From contig NZ_CP090974.1 in assembly GCF_021513195.1 (NCBI RefSeq), positions 3,236,001-3,300,000 of the forward strand: a DNA stretch of 64,000 nt, read 5' to 3'. The notes under the pieces are model-generated. The model saw only the letters and a program-made list of their open reading frames with translations. It searched no databases and was not told the origin of the DNA. Positions 48,730 to 59,163 of this stretch are shown in pieces. Both the position numbers and the translations under genes were made by a program. The DNA comes from Shewanella sp. OMA3-2 (GTDB lineage: Bacteria > Pseudomonadota > Gammaproteobacteria > Enterobacterales > Shewanellaceae). The stretch's first letter is position 1; each line of letters opens with the position of its first letter.

Positions 48730-50070
48730 TTAATTCTGACATTGAGCCGCTATTTGCGTCATCATGATTGCACTACTGTCAAAACTAATCGCTTCTTTAT
48801 AACCTTGACGTAAAAAGGCATTCATTGCCGGTTGTAATCTAATGGCATTATCAATCCGCGGGTCACTGCCCTGTGAATATGCCCCAATAGAAATCAAATC
48901 TCGATTCTGTTGGTAAAGAGAGTACATTTGTTTAACGCGGCGCATTGCTTCTAAGTGTTCATCACTTATCACCATAGGCGCTACGCGACTAATAGATTGT
49001 TCAATATCGATAGCAGGATAATGCCCTGAATCAGCAAGACGTCGCGATAACACTACATGACCATCTAAAATAGCCCGCGACGCATCAGCAATAGGGTCTT
49101 GCAGATCATCGCCCTCGGTTAAGACCGTATAAAAGGCTGTAATAGACCCTTGACCTGGACCACCATTACCCGCACGTTCAACTAACCTAGGTAACTTAGC
49201 AAACACAGAAGGTGGATAACCTTTTGTTGCAGGTGGCTCACCAATGGCTAAAGCAACTTCACGCTGAGCCTGAGCATAACGGGTTAAACTGTCCATTAAT
49301 AACAATACGTTGTAGCCTAAATCTCGAAAATATTCTGCTATGCGAGTTGATGTTTCACATGCTCTCAAGCGCATTAAGGGAGAGGTATCTGCAGGTGCTG
49401 CTACAACAACTGAGCGAGCACGACCTTCATCACCTAATATCTCTTCTATAAACTCTTTCACTTCACGGCCACGCTCGCCAACTAAGCCAACCACAATAAC
49501 ATCGGCATTTGAACCACGGGTCATCATGCCTAACAATACACTTTTACCCACACCAGAACCGGCAAATAAGCCCATACGCTGCCCCTTACCTACTGTCAAC
49601 ATGGCATTAATGGCGCGTACGCCAACATCTAAAGGTTCGGTTATCGCACGTCGAGATAAAGGGTTGATATAAGGAGGATGACGAGAAGCTTGTTCACTTG
49701 TGGTTAATGGCCCGAGTCCATCAAGGGGTTGACCGCTGCCATCTAACACGCGCCCCAACAAACTTAAGCCCACCTTTAAGCCTTCTTGCTCACCTAAAGG
49801 TTGCACTCTTGCACCAGGCAATACCCCTCGTAATTCCTCAACAGGCATTAAATATAATAATTTATCATCAAACCCAACAACCTCAGCCGTCAGTTCACCA
49901 GCCATGGTTTCTATTGAACACAAACTTCCCACAGGTGCGCGACACCCTGTAGCTTCTAAAGTTAACCCCACTACTCGCACCAGTTGACCACTGGCTATAG
50001 GACGTATAGGAGCAACCTTAAGATGGTGCGTTTTTAGTTTATTCAGTAACTGATGTTGGCGGTCTTTCAT
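48730..50070 (-). CDS. fliI: flagellum-specific ATPase FliI
   Basis: The ATPase of the export apparatus, with 446 residues. Walker A is [16 protein letters not shown], followed by [19 protein letters not shown], Walker [18 protein letters not shown] and [19 protein letters not shown] start at ATG 50070, preceded by AAGGTGA; a longer reading to 50106 lies further inside fliH. It overlaps fliH by 32 bases. Confidence 0.94.
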   Translation of the reverse strand: MKDRQHQLLNKLKTHHLKVAPIRPIASGQLVRVVGLTLEATGCRAPVGSLCSIETMAGELTAEVVGFDDKLLYLMPVEELRGVLPGARVQPLGEQEGLKVGLSLLGRVLDGSGQPLDGLGPLTTSEQASRHPPYINPLSRRAITEPLDVGVRAINAMLTVGKGQRMGLFAGSGVGKSVLLGMMTRGSNADVIVVGLVGERGREVKEFIEEILGDEGRARSVVVAAPADTSPLMRLRACETSTRIAEYFRDLGYNVLLLMDSLTRYAQAQREVALAIGEPPATKGYPPSVFAKLPRLVERAGNGGPGQGSITAFYTVLTEGDDLQDPIADASRAILDGHVVLSRRLADSGHYPAIDIEQSISRVAPMVISDEHLEAMRRVKQMYSLYQQNRDLISIGAYSQGSDPRIDNAIRLQPAMNAFLRQGYKEAISFDSSAIMMTQIAAQCQN

Positions 50071-51268
50071 CAACTTCACCTTGCTCAGTGGTTTGCGCGC
50101 CGGCATGTTCAGATGCAGCTATGTCAGCGGCTTCGATAGATTGTGGCTTTGAATGTGATTGCGGTGCTGTTTGTGATTGTAAGGATGCTTTCTCTGAAGT
50201 TGTGTTGGTCTGCGGCGCTGCTATTTTAGGATCAGATTTATTTTCATCTATAACAGCTTGTGTTGAATCAGCTGCATTAGTTGGTATTTCAGGTATCACC
50301 TCTGGCACATCATCAATTGATGACACAGTGACATCTGACTCTGATAAAGTCGACGATTCATCGCTTAAATTATCACTTTGATGGTTATCGTGAGTACGAC
50401 TAACATCGGCAGTCGGTGGTAATTCTGAATCTACTTGTGAGGTGGTATAAACACTATCTTTATGTTTTGCCAGTTCAACTTGACGTGCTAGCTGCGTTGA
50501 TTGCTCATCAAGACTGCCAAATACCTGTAGAATCCGTTGTGATAAACGTAAATCGACATTTGAACGTGTGCTATCAATATACACATCACCTACAGATAAG
50601 CTTGGATCACTTTCTAGATGCCAATCATTTTTGGTTAATTGTGACTCACCGTATAAAGACATCACCAAAGCAACATCATCCGGGTGCAATCTTAATTTTA
50701 CGCGTTGCTCTTTTGTTGGCAGAGCATCGACACCTTGACGAATAGTGGCGGCAATATGTTCTGGGTGCATTTTAAGTTCTTGTTGCACAACGGCCTTGGC
50801 AAGCGACAATGTCATCGCTAACACTTCTGATTCAACTTCTGCATCCAAAATAGCTAAAGGTTGTTGGAACTGAGTGATTAACGAAGATAATTGCTCTATC
50901 AGTTGTGTCGCTTTAACCATCCCAGCTTCATAGCCCTGCTCTTCTCCCTGAATAAAACCTTCTTCATGACCTTGGGTTAATCCGTCTAACCGTCCTTGTT
51001 CAAGGCCTTGTTTAAGTCCATCTTGCTTACCCTGCTCAAATCCTTCGCTTTCAGCATCAGCTCGAATCTCTTCAATTTGAGCCATAGTCGGCATAGACAC
51101 AAGGTTATCCACCACAGCGACAGAAGACTGATAAGCCCCTTCTTTCTTACCGTACAGGTTTGAAGGTTTAGCTGAAATATCTTCGGTGACATCCGGTAAC
51201 TGCCAATGGCTGAACTCATGTTCATCCTCAACATTTAACACTTTTTTGGATATTTTTGAGTCAGTCAT
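50039..51268 (-). CDS. fliH: flagellar export protein FliH, with long C-terminal tail
   Basis: Regulates FliI and links it to the C-ring. It has 409 residues, against about 230-330 usual. Residues 76-116 form a perfect GxxxG ladder, with glycine at every fourth position 11 times (50921-51043). A FliH C-domain follows ([33 protein letters not shown]). From about residue 255 an acidic, Ser/Thr/Gln-rich tail without clear structure runs to the end. Part of the tail overlaps fliI. Confidence 0.9.
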   Translation of the reverse strand: MTDSKISKKVLNVEDEHEFSHWQLPDVTEDISAKPSNLYGKKEGAYQSSVAVVDNLVSMPTMAQIEEIRADAESEGFEQGKQDGLKQGLEQGRLDGLTQGHEEGFIQGEEQGYEAGMVKATQLIEQLSSLITQFQQPLAILDAEVESEVLAMTLSLAKAVVQQELKMHPEHIAATIRQGVDALPTKEQRVKLRLHPDDVALVMSLYGESQLTKNDWHLESDPSLSVGDVYIDSTRSNVDLRLSQRILQVFGSLDEQSTQLARQVELAKHKDSVYTTSQVDSELPPTADVSRTHDNHQSDNLSDESSTLSESDVTVSSIDDVPEVIPEIPTNAADSTQAVIDENKSDPKIAAPQTNTTSEKASLQSQTAPQSHSKPQSIEAADIAASEHAGAQTTEQGEVDERPPTSVTE

Positions 51269-51386
51269 AGTTTAACCAATGTTATAAAGCATTCCTGCTA
51301 ATGAGTGTTGATTTGGTATGTTGATTTTCGGGACAAATACAACTTAGAAAGTTCAATGACCTCCTCGCCATCATCAGAAGTATTTA

Positions 51387-52439
51387 TTATAAGAACTCTT
51401 CGCCACCGCCGCCGCCCAGTATAATTTCACCACTATCAGATAAGCGTCTGGCTATTGATAAAATTTCTTTTTGTGCGACTTCAACTTCACTGATACGAAT
51501 TGGCCCCATAGCCTCAAGATCATCACGTAGTAGCTCTGCAGCACGCTTGGACATGTTACGCAAAATCTTCTCTTTTAAGGCATCATCTGCACCTTTAAGT
51601 GCTTTCATTAGTACATCTTGTTGTATTTCTCGTAGTAATGCTTGAATACCGCGATCATCAACATCAATAAGGTTTTCAAACACAAACATCATATCTTGAA
51701 TTTGTTGTGCCATTTCTTCGTCAGATTCACGCATGGTTTCCATGATTTGACTTTCGACACCCGTATCTAAGTAGTTCATGATATTGGCTGCAGCCTTTAG
51801 GCCACCCATTTTCGCCGCTTGCGCACCACCCTGTCCAGCAAACTGTTTCTCCATAATATCGTTTAACTCTTGTAATGCAGCTGGCTGAACTTCTTCAAGA
51901 TTAGCAATGCGCATCATTAAATCAAGGCGAGTATTTTCAGGGAACTGACTGAAAATTTCAGCAGCTTGATCCGGTTCTAGATAGGATAATACAATCGTTT
52001 GGATTTGCGGATGTTCATTTTGAATAATGGTCGCGACTTGGCGTGCATCCATCCATTTAAGTGAATCCAACCCTTTCGCACCGCTGCCCATGATGATTTG
52101 TTCAATCAAATTGCCAGCTTTGTCTTCACCTAAAGCGGCCGTTAGTGCTTTACGTACGAATTCTGCACTGTTAAAACCAATTGAAGAGAACTTCTGAATT
52201 TCTTCTAAAAAAAGCTTATGCACGCCAATGACTTTTTCTTGACCAAAATCGTCCATTGCCGCCATCGCCATCCCCACTTTCTGGACTTGTTTTGGCTCAA
52301 GGTGCTTTAAAATTGACGCGGCATCGGCTTCACTTAAACTCAGTAATAAAATTGCCGTTTTTTCAATGCCAGTTATAGAGTCAGAATCAAAACCGCCTTT
52401 CTCGCCTTTTTCTTTTTTATCTGTTTTATTATCAGCCAT
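51387..52439 (-). CDS. fliG: flagellar motor switch protein FliG
   Basis: The rotor protein that takes torque from the stators. It has 350 residues, with a basic N-terminus, FliG N and M domains (IIQNEHPQIQTIVLSYLEPD with the EHPQ motif) and a C-domain with the torque helix (LLREIQQDVLMKALKGADDA, MSKRAAELLRDDLEAMGPI). It overlaps fliF by eight bases. Confidence 0.95.
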   Translation of the reverse strand: MADNKTDKKEKGEKGGFDSDSITGIEKTAILLLSLSEADAASILKHLEPKQVQKVGMAMAAMDDFGQEKVIGVHKLFLEEIQKFSSIGFNSAEFVRKALTAALGEDKAGNLIEQIIMGSGAKGLDSLKWMDARQVATIIQNEHPQIQTIVLSYLEPDQAAEIFSQFPENTRLDLMMRIANLEEVQPAALQELNDIMEKQFAGQGGAQAAKMGGLKAAANIMNYLDTGVESQIMETMRESDEEMAQQIQDMMFVFENLIDVDDRGIQALLREIQQDVLMKALKGADDALKEKILRNMSKRAAELLRDDLEAMGPIRISEVEVAQKEILSIARRLSDSGEIILGGGGGEEFL

Positions 52440-54125
52440 TGTCTTGTAACCAATTTTTTATTACTTGAGTGGAGAGTTCGGGCTCGTTTGCAACCAGTGC
52501 TCTAATCGCCTTAATCATATCATCATCTTTATGTAAGTTCGGAATAAGAATTGAACCATCATCAGCATAGCTGTATTCAGCATCTTTAGTATTTAACATA
52601 CCTAAAGTATCTGCAGCATATTGATCTTCAATTTCAGCGAGTTCATGCCCTAAACGAACATCATCTGGCATATTGACACCCTCAGGATTTACAAGGCGCT
52701 TAAGCATAGGACGCACAACGGTAAGAATAAGCACTAAAACCACTAATGCACCTAGCACAAGTTTAATAGCACGCCAAAACCAGGGCTCTTCCCACATATC
52801 GGGAGCAGGCAGTTCTTCTAATAGCTGATCCATAAACGGCACGGTTACTACTTCAAGCGCATCACCACGTTGACTGCTAAAACCTACCGCACCTTCTAGT
52901 AATCGACGAATGTTGGTTAACTCTTGTTCAGTACGAGCAACGCGACTGATTTGGCCATCTTCACCCGCTTCCCCGGTTTAAAGTCAATTGCCACCGAAAC
53001 ACTGACACGACGAACTTGTCCCACTTGCTGACGGGTATGACTAATTATAGTGTCATGATCAAAATTACGAGTCGCTTCACGATGAGTATCCGATGATTTT
53101 GATGATGCTGACGAGCCTCCCCCTGCTTCAATAGGTATATCAGACTCCATTGGAGGTTGGTTAGTTAATGCGCCAGGTATTCCGCCAACACTGCCACCAG
53201 ATGAATTGCTTTCAATGGTCATCTCACTGCGCAGAGCGGGTAAATCAGGATCATAGCGTTTTGAAGTTTGCTCTATTGCAGTAAAGTCCATACTGACGTC
53301 GACCTGAGAAGTGTAGTTTTCAGGACCAAGAATAGGCATTAAAATTGAGTCAATTTTTTTACGGTATTCGGCTTCTTTTTGCTGTACTAATTCAAGTTCA
53401 CGACGAGCACGAGCTGACACGCCATCTTGGCTACCTGAATTAAGTAATCGTCCATTTGAATCCGTTACTGTCACGCGCGAAGGCTCAAGACCTTGAACTG
53501 CAGACCCTACGATATCAACAATTGCATCAACTTCTTCTTGGCCTAGGCCGCCTCGGCGTACATTGACAACAACCGTTGCACTTGGTTTAGACGCATTACG
53601 AGCAAATACATTTTCTTTAGGCAGTGCAAGAATAACCTTGGCACGGCTAATACTTTTTAATTCTTCAATCGCACGGGCAAGGTTAAGCTCTTGGCTGTGC
53701 TTTAATCGCGCTTGCTCCATACGTTGACTGACACCAAAACCGCTATCTTGGCTTAAGTAGTCATCATTTTTTGTACTACTTTCTACGCCAGCACGACTTA
53801 ACAGCAGTTTAACGTCTTGGTACTGATCTTCAGGAACTTTAACCACATCAACACTGATCTGATATTTGATATTATTCTTATCAAGTACATCCAATACTTG
53901 AATCATTTCAGCGGTTTCCATTTTACCCAATGGGCGATACTCAGGCTCCTGTGCCCACATCATAATAAAAACAGCTAACGCTAAACACACTGCCAACGCC
54001 AAAATCATAGTGATTTGACGCATCATGTCTGCCCCGCCCATATTGCTCAACAAGCCAGACTTATTCTCTTGTTGAATACCGGCATCAACTGCCGCATCTG
54101 AACCTACCATTATGTCTGTGCTCAC
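52432..54125 (-). CDS. fliF: flagellar MS-ring protein FliF (frameshifted)
   Basis: Forms the MS ring in the inner membrane. The first membrane helix is ITMILALAVCLALAVFIMMW; ring-building motifs follow (LNLARAIEELKSISRAKVIL, NVRRGGLGQEEVDAIVDIV), then the second helix near WFWRAIKLVLGALVVLVLIL and a FliG-binding C-terminus. The frame breaks at 52971-52974, where the coding strand has AAACCGGGGAAG; one more G gives KPGEAGEDGQISRVARTEQE. Repair gives 564 residues, normal for FliF. Confidence 0.92.
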
Positions 54126-54174
54126 AATATGCCCTTACTTTTATGCTGTTTTAAAAACGTCTTACTGATGCAAG

Positions 54175-54528
54175 TTATACCGGCATACTCATGATTTCTT
54201 TATAAGCTTCAACCAGCTTATTCCTCACTTGCACAGTCGCTTCAAATGCTACGCCTGACTTCTCACGCGCAATAACGGTGTCAGATAAGGTCACCGTTGA
54301 GTCGCCCATATCAAGACGAGTGGCTAAACTTGAAGATGATTGCTGTAAGCCGCTAACATGACCTACTGCTTGAGATAATAACTGACCGAAATCTGACCCA
54401 GAGGTGTTATTTACTTGTTGGATTAAATTAGGGCTAATGCCCGAGCCCATATTCGAACGGCTAGAAGGGGCTATTTCACCACGAAGTGACTGCATTTCTT
54501 GTAATAATGGATTGGCGTTGATCTGCAT
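54175..54528 (-). CDS. fliE: flagellar basal-body protein FliE
   Basis: Joins the MS ring to the rod. Its 117 residues have the family end: SGVAFEATVQVRNKLVEAYK and EIMSMPV. A sigma-54 promoter lies close upstream, so it opens the fliEFGHIJ operon. Confidence 0.93.
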   Translation of the reverse strand: MQINANPLLQEMQSLRGEIAPSSRSNMGSGISPNLIQQVNNTSGSDFGQLLSQAVGHVSGLQQSSSSLATRLDMGDSTVTLSDTVIAREKSGVAFEATVQVRNKLVEAYKEIMSMPV

Positions 54529-54585
54529 GCTGAAACTCCCATTCGTCGACTATTTGACGATATTAAACTGTCTTAACAGGGATGT

Positions 54586-54602
54586 AGCAATTTAAGTGCC
54601 AA
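54586..54602 (-). promoter_or_regulatory. sigma-54 promoter for fliE operon
   Basis: TTGGCACTTAAATTGCT on the minus strand matches the sigma-54 consensus (TGGCAC-N5-TTGC), GG-N10-GC. It is about 58 bases before fliE. Confidence 0.85.
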
Positions 54603-54618
54603 GATGGTGAGTAAAGCT

Positions 54619-54647
54619 AAAAAGCTACGCAAAATGCGTAGCTTTTA
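54619..54647 (-). terminator. flrC terminator
   Basis: AAAAGCTACGC pairs with GCGTAGCTTTT around a short A/T loop. It closes the flrBC operon just ahead of the fliE promoter. Confidence 0.8.
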
Positions 54648-54695
54648 TAGAAAGCAGTGCTAAAAAAGCACTGGTATTTGATACAAAATAAGCGC

Positions 54696-56042
54696 CTATA
54701 CCGGTAATTGAATGCCTGCATCACGCATTTTAGCCATTTTATAACGCAAAGTGCGTGCACTTATGCCTAACTTCTCAGCGACAAGTTTTCGACTACCCTG
54801 ACATTGGTTTAGGGTTTCAAGAATAATCACATGCTCTTGCGCTTGTAATTCACCGCCTAGGCCTTCAACTTCAGCTGTTTTTTCAATACTGTGAACGTCA
54901 GTGTGCAAAGCGACATCAGCCGAATCAATAATAATATCTTGGCCGTTGATCTCACCACCATTGCTTAAAATAAGCGCCCTTTGAATAACATTATCCAACT
55001 CACGTACATTACCTGGCCAACGATGAGCTAATAATCGTCTAGTCGCTGTTTCACCTAAGGTAGGAGTAGGATTTATATTAAATGCTTTAGCATGTTTAAT
55101 CAGTAAATGTCTGGCTAAAGGTAAAATATCGGCAGGGCGTTGATAAAGTGCCGGCCATGTTAACGGAAACACATTAATTCGATAATACAAGTCTTCTCTA
55201 AATTCACCTGAATTGATAATAGCTTTTAAATCACGATTTGAGGTAGCTAATACACGCACATCAAGTTTAATCGTTTTACGACCACCTAATCGTTCCACTT
55301 CGCGCTCTTGCAAAACCCGCAATAACTTTGCTTGTAAGCCTATTTCCATTTCTGAAATTTCATCCAACAGTAAAGTACCGCCTTGAGCCTGCTCAAATTT
55401 TCCAGGACAGGCTTGGTATGCGCCAGTAAAAGCGCCTTTTTCATAACCAAACAAAGTCGCTTCGAGCATATTTTCAGGAATTGCTGCACAGTTAATAGCA
55501 ATAAAGGGCGCATCTTTACGACTACTATTTTGGTGGATATAACGGGCTAATACTTCTTTACCTGAACCGCTGGGGCCCAAAATCATCACTGAAGCATCTG
55601 ATATTGCCACACGTTGAGCGAGCCCTAGTAACGCAAGGCTTTTTTCATCCGCAACAACAGGTTGATCAGTATTCTGTTTTTGTGGCAAATATCTTGATAC
55701 TTGATTGAGTAATACTTCAGGTGCAAATGGTTTAGCTAAATAGTCAACAGCCCCCAATTTAATTGCACTTACGGCACTGTCAATGGTGGCATAGGCTGTC
55801 ATCAACAATAGCGGCAACTTAGGCTGAGCTTGCTGTAAATAGGTTAACAAACCCAAGCCGCCAATACCTTCCATTTGAACATCGCTGATCACTAAGTCAA
55901 AATGTTGTGCTTTTAACGCTAGAATGGCCTCTTCTGCACAGCTAACATCAACACATTCATAATGCGCCAACAATAATGTATCAAGTAATGCTTCACGTAA
56001 ATCAGCATCATCTTCAACGAGTAATAGTTTTGCTTCAGACAT
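54696..56042 (-). CDS. flrC: sigma-54-dependent flagellar response regulator FlrC
   Basis: Activates middle flagellar genes. The receiver domain has D11-D12 and phospho-site D54 (LVISDVQMEG). The AAA+ domain has Walker A LGPSGSGKEVLARYIHQ, the intact GAFTGA motif (YEKGAFTGAYQ) and LLLDEISEM. A Fis-type HTH ends the protein (SRKLVAEKLGISARTLRYKM). It has 448 residues. It overlaps flrB by eight bases. Confidence 0.94.
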   Translation of the reverse strand: MSEAKLLLVEDDADLREALLDTLLLAHYECVDVSCAEEAILALKAQHFDLVISDVQMEGIGGLGLLTYLQQAQPKLPLLLMTAYATIDSAVSAIKLGAVDYLAKPFAPEVLLNQVSRYLPQKQNTDQPVVADEKSLALLGLAQRVAISDASVMILGPSGSGKEVLARYIHQNSSRKDAPFIAINCAAIPENMLEATLFGYEKGAFTGAYQACPGKFEQAQGGTLLLDEISEMEIGLQAKLLRVLQEREVERLGGRKTIKLDVRVLATSNRDLKAIINSGEFREDLYYRINVFPLTWPALYQRPADILPLARHLLIKHAKAFNINPTPTLGETATRRLLAHRWPGNVRELDNVIQRALILSNGGEINGQDIIIDSADVALHTDVHSIEKTAEVEGLGGELQAQEHVIILETLNQCQGSRKLVAEKLGISARTLRYKMAKMRDAGIQLPV

Positions 56043-57213
56043 GATGGTCCCCTTGCGACTGACTATTCAATATCGCATCTTTAGACATCGGAAAACTTAA
56101 TCGCACCTGACAGCCCATTTGCGGTTTACATGACAATTGAATGTTCCCACCATGATTACGCACCACAGATTGCACCACAGCTAACCCCAATCCAGTCCCC
56201 TGTGCTTTAGTGGTAAAAAAAGGCTCAAGTACTTGTTGCTGCATTTGAGGGTCAAGCCCTTTACCATTATCAATCACATCAATAACGATATTACCTTCAA
56301 TTTCAGAAGCGCAAATTTTAATTTTGTTTGCACCGGCCTCAATACTATTCATCACTAAATTATTCACCGCAGAACTTAACGCATCACGATTAGCGAATAA
56401 AGTCGCCTCTGTGGAGCATTGCTGAAATATTTCACAGGATTTTTTGTTGGCAATCACTTCACAATTGGCCATCACAATACTGATAATATCAGATACAGCT
56501 ACCTCATCGGCTTTAGCATCCTGACGCCCTTTGGCCATCAAAAGCATGTCGTTTACTTGACGCTCTAATTCGTTTAAGCGATCAACCAATTTTGATTGAA
56601 AACGAGTTCGGGAAGGCTCTGCTAGTTTAGCAGAGCCTAGATTTGAGGCATAAAGTAACGCAGCTGATAGCGGTGTACGAATTTGATGAGCTAAAGTCGC
56701 CACCATTTTGCCAAGCGCCGATAAACGCTGTAAGTGGGATATGTTTTTCTGTAATAAACGGGTTTCAGTGAGATCCGTTAATACAATTAACTGTCCAGGC
56801 TCTGGTGTTAATGGCGTAATCGCCAATTTAACTCGACGTCCGTTTTTCAATGACACTTCGTGGCCGTCATCATCTTGAGGAGAGAAAGCACGATTAATAA
56901 TATCAAACCAACGTAACCCTTGCAGCGGTCGGCCAAGTAGCTCAGCCGCCATAGGATTAGCGAGTGTCACCACGCCATCACCATCAATAATAACCACGCC
57001 AGATGGTAGTGCCTGAAGAATGTGCGCCATTTGATTTGACATATTAGCTGCCTCTTTCACATGAGCAAACTGACTTCGGGTCAACTTACTGTCATGAAGA
57101 TATTCTGCTGAGGTGTCCACTCGCAATGAAGCAACAGCAGATTGTGGCAGCGAATATTGAGTTTGCTGAAAATCTGTTGAATTTTGCTGGGTTACAGCGT
57201 GTGCAATTAGCAT
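56035..57213 (-). CDS. flrB: flagellar sensor histidine kinase FlrB
   Basis: A soluble kinase for FlrC. A PAS domain (LQALPSGVVIIDGDGVVTLA) is followed by the H-box LGKMVATLAHQIRTPLSAAL, then N and G boxes (NNLVMNSIEAGA, IDVIDNGKGL, GTGLGLAVVQS). It has 392 residues and no membrane segment. A sigma-54 promoter precedes it, which fits activation by FlrA. Confidence 0.93.
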   Translation of the reverse strand: MLIAHAVTQQNSTDFQQTQYSLPQSAVASLRVDTSAEYLHDSKLTRSQFAHVKEAANMSNQMAHILQALPSGVVIIDGDGVVTLANPMAAELLGRPLQGLRWFDIINRAFSPQDDDGHEVSLKNGRRVKLAITPLTPEPGQLIVLTDLTETRLLQKNISHLQRLSALGKMVATLAHQIRTPLSAALLYASNLGSAKLAEPSRTRFQSKLVDRLNELERQVNDMLLMAKGRQDAKADEVAVSDIISIVMANCEVIANKKSCEIFQQCSTEATLFANRDALSSAVNNLVMNSIEAGANKIKICASEIEGNIVIDVIDNGKGLDPQMQQQVLEPFFTTKAQGTGLGLAVVQSVVRNHGGNIQLSCKPQMGCQVRLSFPMSKDAILNSQSQGDHHV

Positions 57214-57249
57214 AGTGACTCCGTCAAAAGAACGACATTTAACGGGTTA

Positions 57250-57267
57250 CTGCATTTAGTATGCCAA
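57250..57267 (-). promoter_or_regulatory. sigma-54 promoter for flrBC
   Basis: On the minus strand TTGGCATACTAAATGCAG has GG and GC 10 bases apart. It is about 38 bases before flrB. Confidence 0.75.
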
Positions 57268-57280
57268 AATATATACAAAA

Positions 57281-57310
57281 AAATAAAGCATACCTTTTGG
57301 GGTATGCTTT
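57281..57310 (-). terminator. flrA terminator
   Basis: AAAGCATACC pairs with GGTATGCTTT around a six-base loop, then a T tract on the minus strand. Confidence 0.82.
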
Positions 57311-57341
57311 ATCAGTAAACATTGACTGCTTATACAGATAG

Positions 57342-58772
57342 CTATTCTTTACCCATACCGTACTTTCGCATTTTCTCTACAAGTGTAGTGCGACGAATAC
57401 CCAGCATTTCAGCGGCTCTAGCAACCACATTATCTTGTAATTCTAACGCCTGACGGATCATATCTATTTCAAGCTCAGCCAGTAAATCTTTAAGGTTAAC
57501 TCCTTCTGGCGGTAACTCTGTAGGAAAACGTGTGTCAGGAAGCTCAATAGGTTCATCATCACTAAAAATAGATGCTAATGCATCACGCTCTAATTGCTCT
57601 TCACTTATCTCAACACAGTATTCTGGTACATCAATATATCGATATTTATGTGGCAAGTCGTTTACATCAACTAATCCACCTGGGAATAAAATAGTCAGTC
57701 GTTCAACTAAATTAGATAATTCACGTACGTTTCCAGACCAAGCATGTTCTTTTAATGACTCAATAGCACGCTGGGTAAACCTGACTTTACCTCGGCCTTC
57801 ATTAAAGACTCGACTGACCAATTCCTGTAATAGCAAAGGCACATCATCACGGCGCTCAGACAATGCCGGCATTTCAATTGGAAATACATTCAAGCGATAA
57901 TATAAATCTTCACGGAATTCATTTTCTGAAATCATGGTTTCCAAATCGCGATGTGTTGCAGCGACCACACGCACGTCGGTCTTAATGGTTTTACTGCCGC
58001 CAACACGCTCAAAAACTCGCTCTTGCAGAACACGTAATAGCTTCACTTGCATTTGTAGTGGCATGTCGCCTATTTCATCCAGAAATAGCGTGCCACCTTC
58101 AGCTAATTCAAAACGACCTTTGCGGGATGATATTGCCCTGGTAAAAGATCCCTTCTCATGACCAAATAGCTCACTTTCAAGCAGTTCTGGCGGAATAGCA
58201 CCACAGTTAACTGGGATAAATGGCCCGTCACGACGTTCAGATATGTAATGAATATTGCGCGCAACCACTTCTTTACCGGTACCAGATTGTCCTAGTACTA
58301 AAACCGTAGCATCTGAACTTGCCACTTGGCTAATTAAATGGCGCACATTAGCGATGCCCTGGCTGCGGCCAACAAGGCTTCTAAATAGTTTAGTTTGATT
58401 ACCACTCGCAGGAGCTTGCTCTTTTTTGGCTTGACCGAATACCTGACAAAAATGCAGTAACTCAGTTAATTGTGGGTAATTAATAGGCTCATCTATTACA
58501 CCAAGAATGCTGGATGCTTCAATCGCTGTATTGCCTAATAGTAATAAAGGCTGCCAAGGCGCGATTGCTACAATATTCTTAACGCTGTCGAGCCCTATCA
58601 CATCAGACGCTATAACAATGGCGCGATATCTTGATTCTTCTATTAAAGGTAACAAAGCGTCAACGGTTACAATGTCACATTGTTCACCTAAGAATTCAAA
58701 AATGCAGCACAGGCGTGTTACACGCTCAGAGAGGGTACCGACAATTAAAATTCGTTGTTCAATTTGCATCAT
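57342..58772 (-). CDS. flrA: flagellar master regulator FlrA (FleQ-like) with altered GAFTGA motif
   Basis: Top of the polar flagellar cascade. An N-terminal FleQ-type domain (EQRILIVGTLSERVTRLCCI) precedes the AAA+ domain: Walker A VLVLGQSGTGKEVVARNIHY, TLFLDEIGDMPLQMQVKLLR and RVVAATHRDLE. The C-terminal Fis HTH reads NVVARAAEMLGIRRTTLVEK. The sigma-54 contact loop reads GSFTRA (EKGSFTRAISSRKGRFE at 58124-58155), not GAFTGA, while FlrC keeps the canonical form. It has 476 residues. The ATG at 58772 or the next (58769) is possible. Confidence 0.92.
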   Translation of the reverse strand: MMQIEQRILIVGTLSERVTRLCCIFEFLGEQCDIVTVDALLPLIEESRYRAIVIASDVIGLDSVKNIVAIAPWQPLLLLGNTAIEASSILGVIDEPINYPQLTELLHFCQVFGQAKKEQAPASGNQTKLFRSLVGRSQGIANVRHLISQVASSDATVLVLGQSGTGKEVVARNIHYISERRDGPFIPVNCGAIPPELLESELFGHEKGSFTRAISSRKGRFELAEGGTLFLDEIGDMPLQMQVKLLRVLQERVFERVGGSKTIKTDVRVVAATHRDLETMISENEFREDLYYRLNVFPIEMPALSERRDDVPLLLQELVSRVFNEGRGKVRFTQRAIESLKEHAWSGNVRELSNLVERLTILFPGGLVDVNDLPHKYRYIDVPEYCVEISEEQLERDALASIFSDDEPIELPDTRFPTELPPEGVNLKDLLAELEIDMIRQALELQDNVVARAAEMLGIRRTTLVEKMRKYGMGKE

Positions 58773-58925
58773 TCAGAGGGCCAAAGCTTATTATAAGTAT
58801 AAAAAATCCTAAGTCATTATTACGTGTTTAGTAATAAAACCAAAGGACAAAATCGTCACAATGCGTGACAAATGTTAAACAAATTATCAATTATAACCAT
58901 AAAATATCTATCCGAGGATTATTTT

Positions 58926-58986
58926 CTCGTTTACAGGACTAATTGTATCGTTTATGGGATTAATTGTCATTTAGAGTACTAAATAT
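58926..58986. repeat. three imperfect tandem repeats upstream of flrA, candidate operators
   Basis: Read on the minus strand the copies are TTAGTACTCTAAATGA, TTAATCCCATAAACGA and TTAGTCCTGTAAACGA, consensus TTARTMCYNTAAAYGA. They begin 19 and 21 bases apart, about two helical turns, and lie 155-215 bases before flrA. I do not know the binding protein. Confidence 0.5.
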
Positions 58987-59102
58987 GTATTAACCTAGAA
59001 CTAGAAGCAAGCGCTTCAATGGCTAAATCATTATCTAACCTCATATTAGAGCACAATTGCTGATAATTCATGCAATACAATGTATTTTTTATATAAAATA
59101 TA

Positions 59103-59135
59103 AAAAACGCCATTGAGATTGCCTCAATGGCGTTT
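59103..59135 (-). terminator. fliS terminator
   Basis: AAACGCCATTGAG pairs with CTCAATGGCGTTT around a short loop, with a T tract on the minus strand. It ends the flaG-fliD-flaI-fliS operon. Confidence 0.88.
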
Positions 59136-59163
59136 CATTCTGTCACAATATGCTTAGGTAGAA

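Larger units (their letters stand above)
58773..59163. other. intergenic region upstream of flrA
   Basis: No gene is supported. The region has the flrA control sequences, including three imperfect repeats (58926-58986), and the fliS terminator (59103-59135). Confidence 0.5.

Noticed and set aside
50986..51234. 82-residue frame overlapping fliH
   Set aside because: It is a frame shadow of the glycine-ladder region; fliH itself is continuous there.
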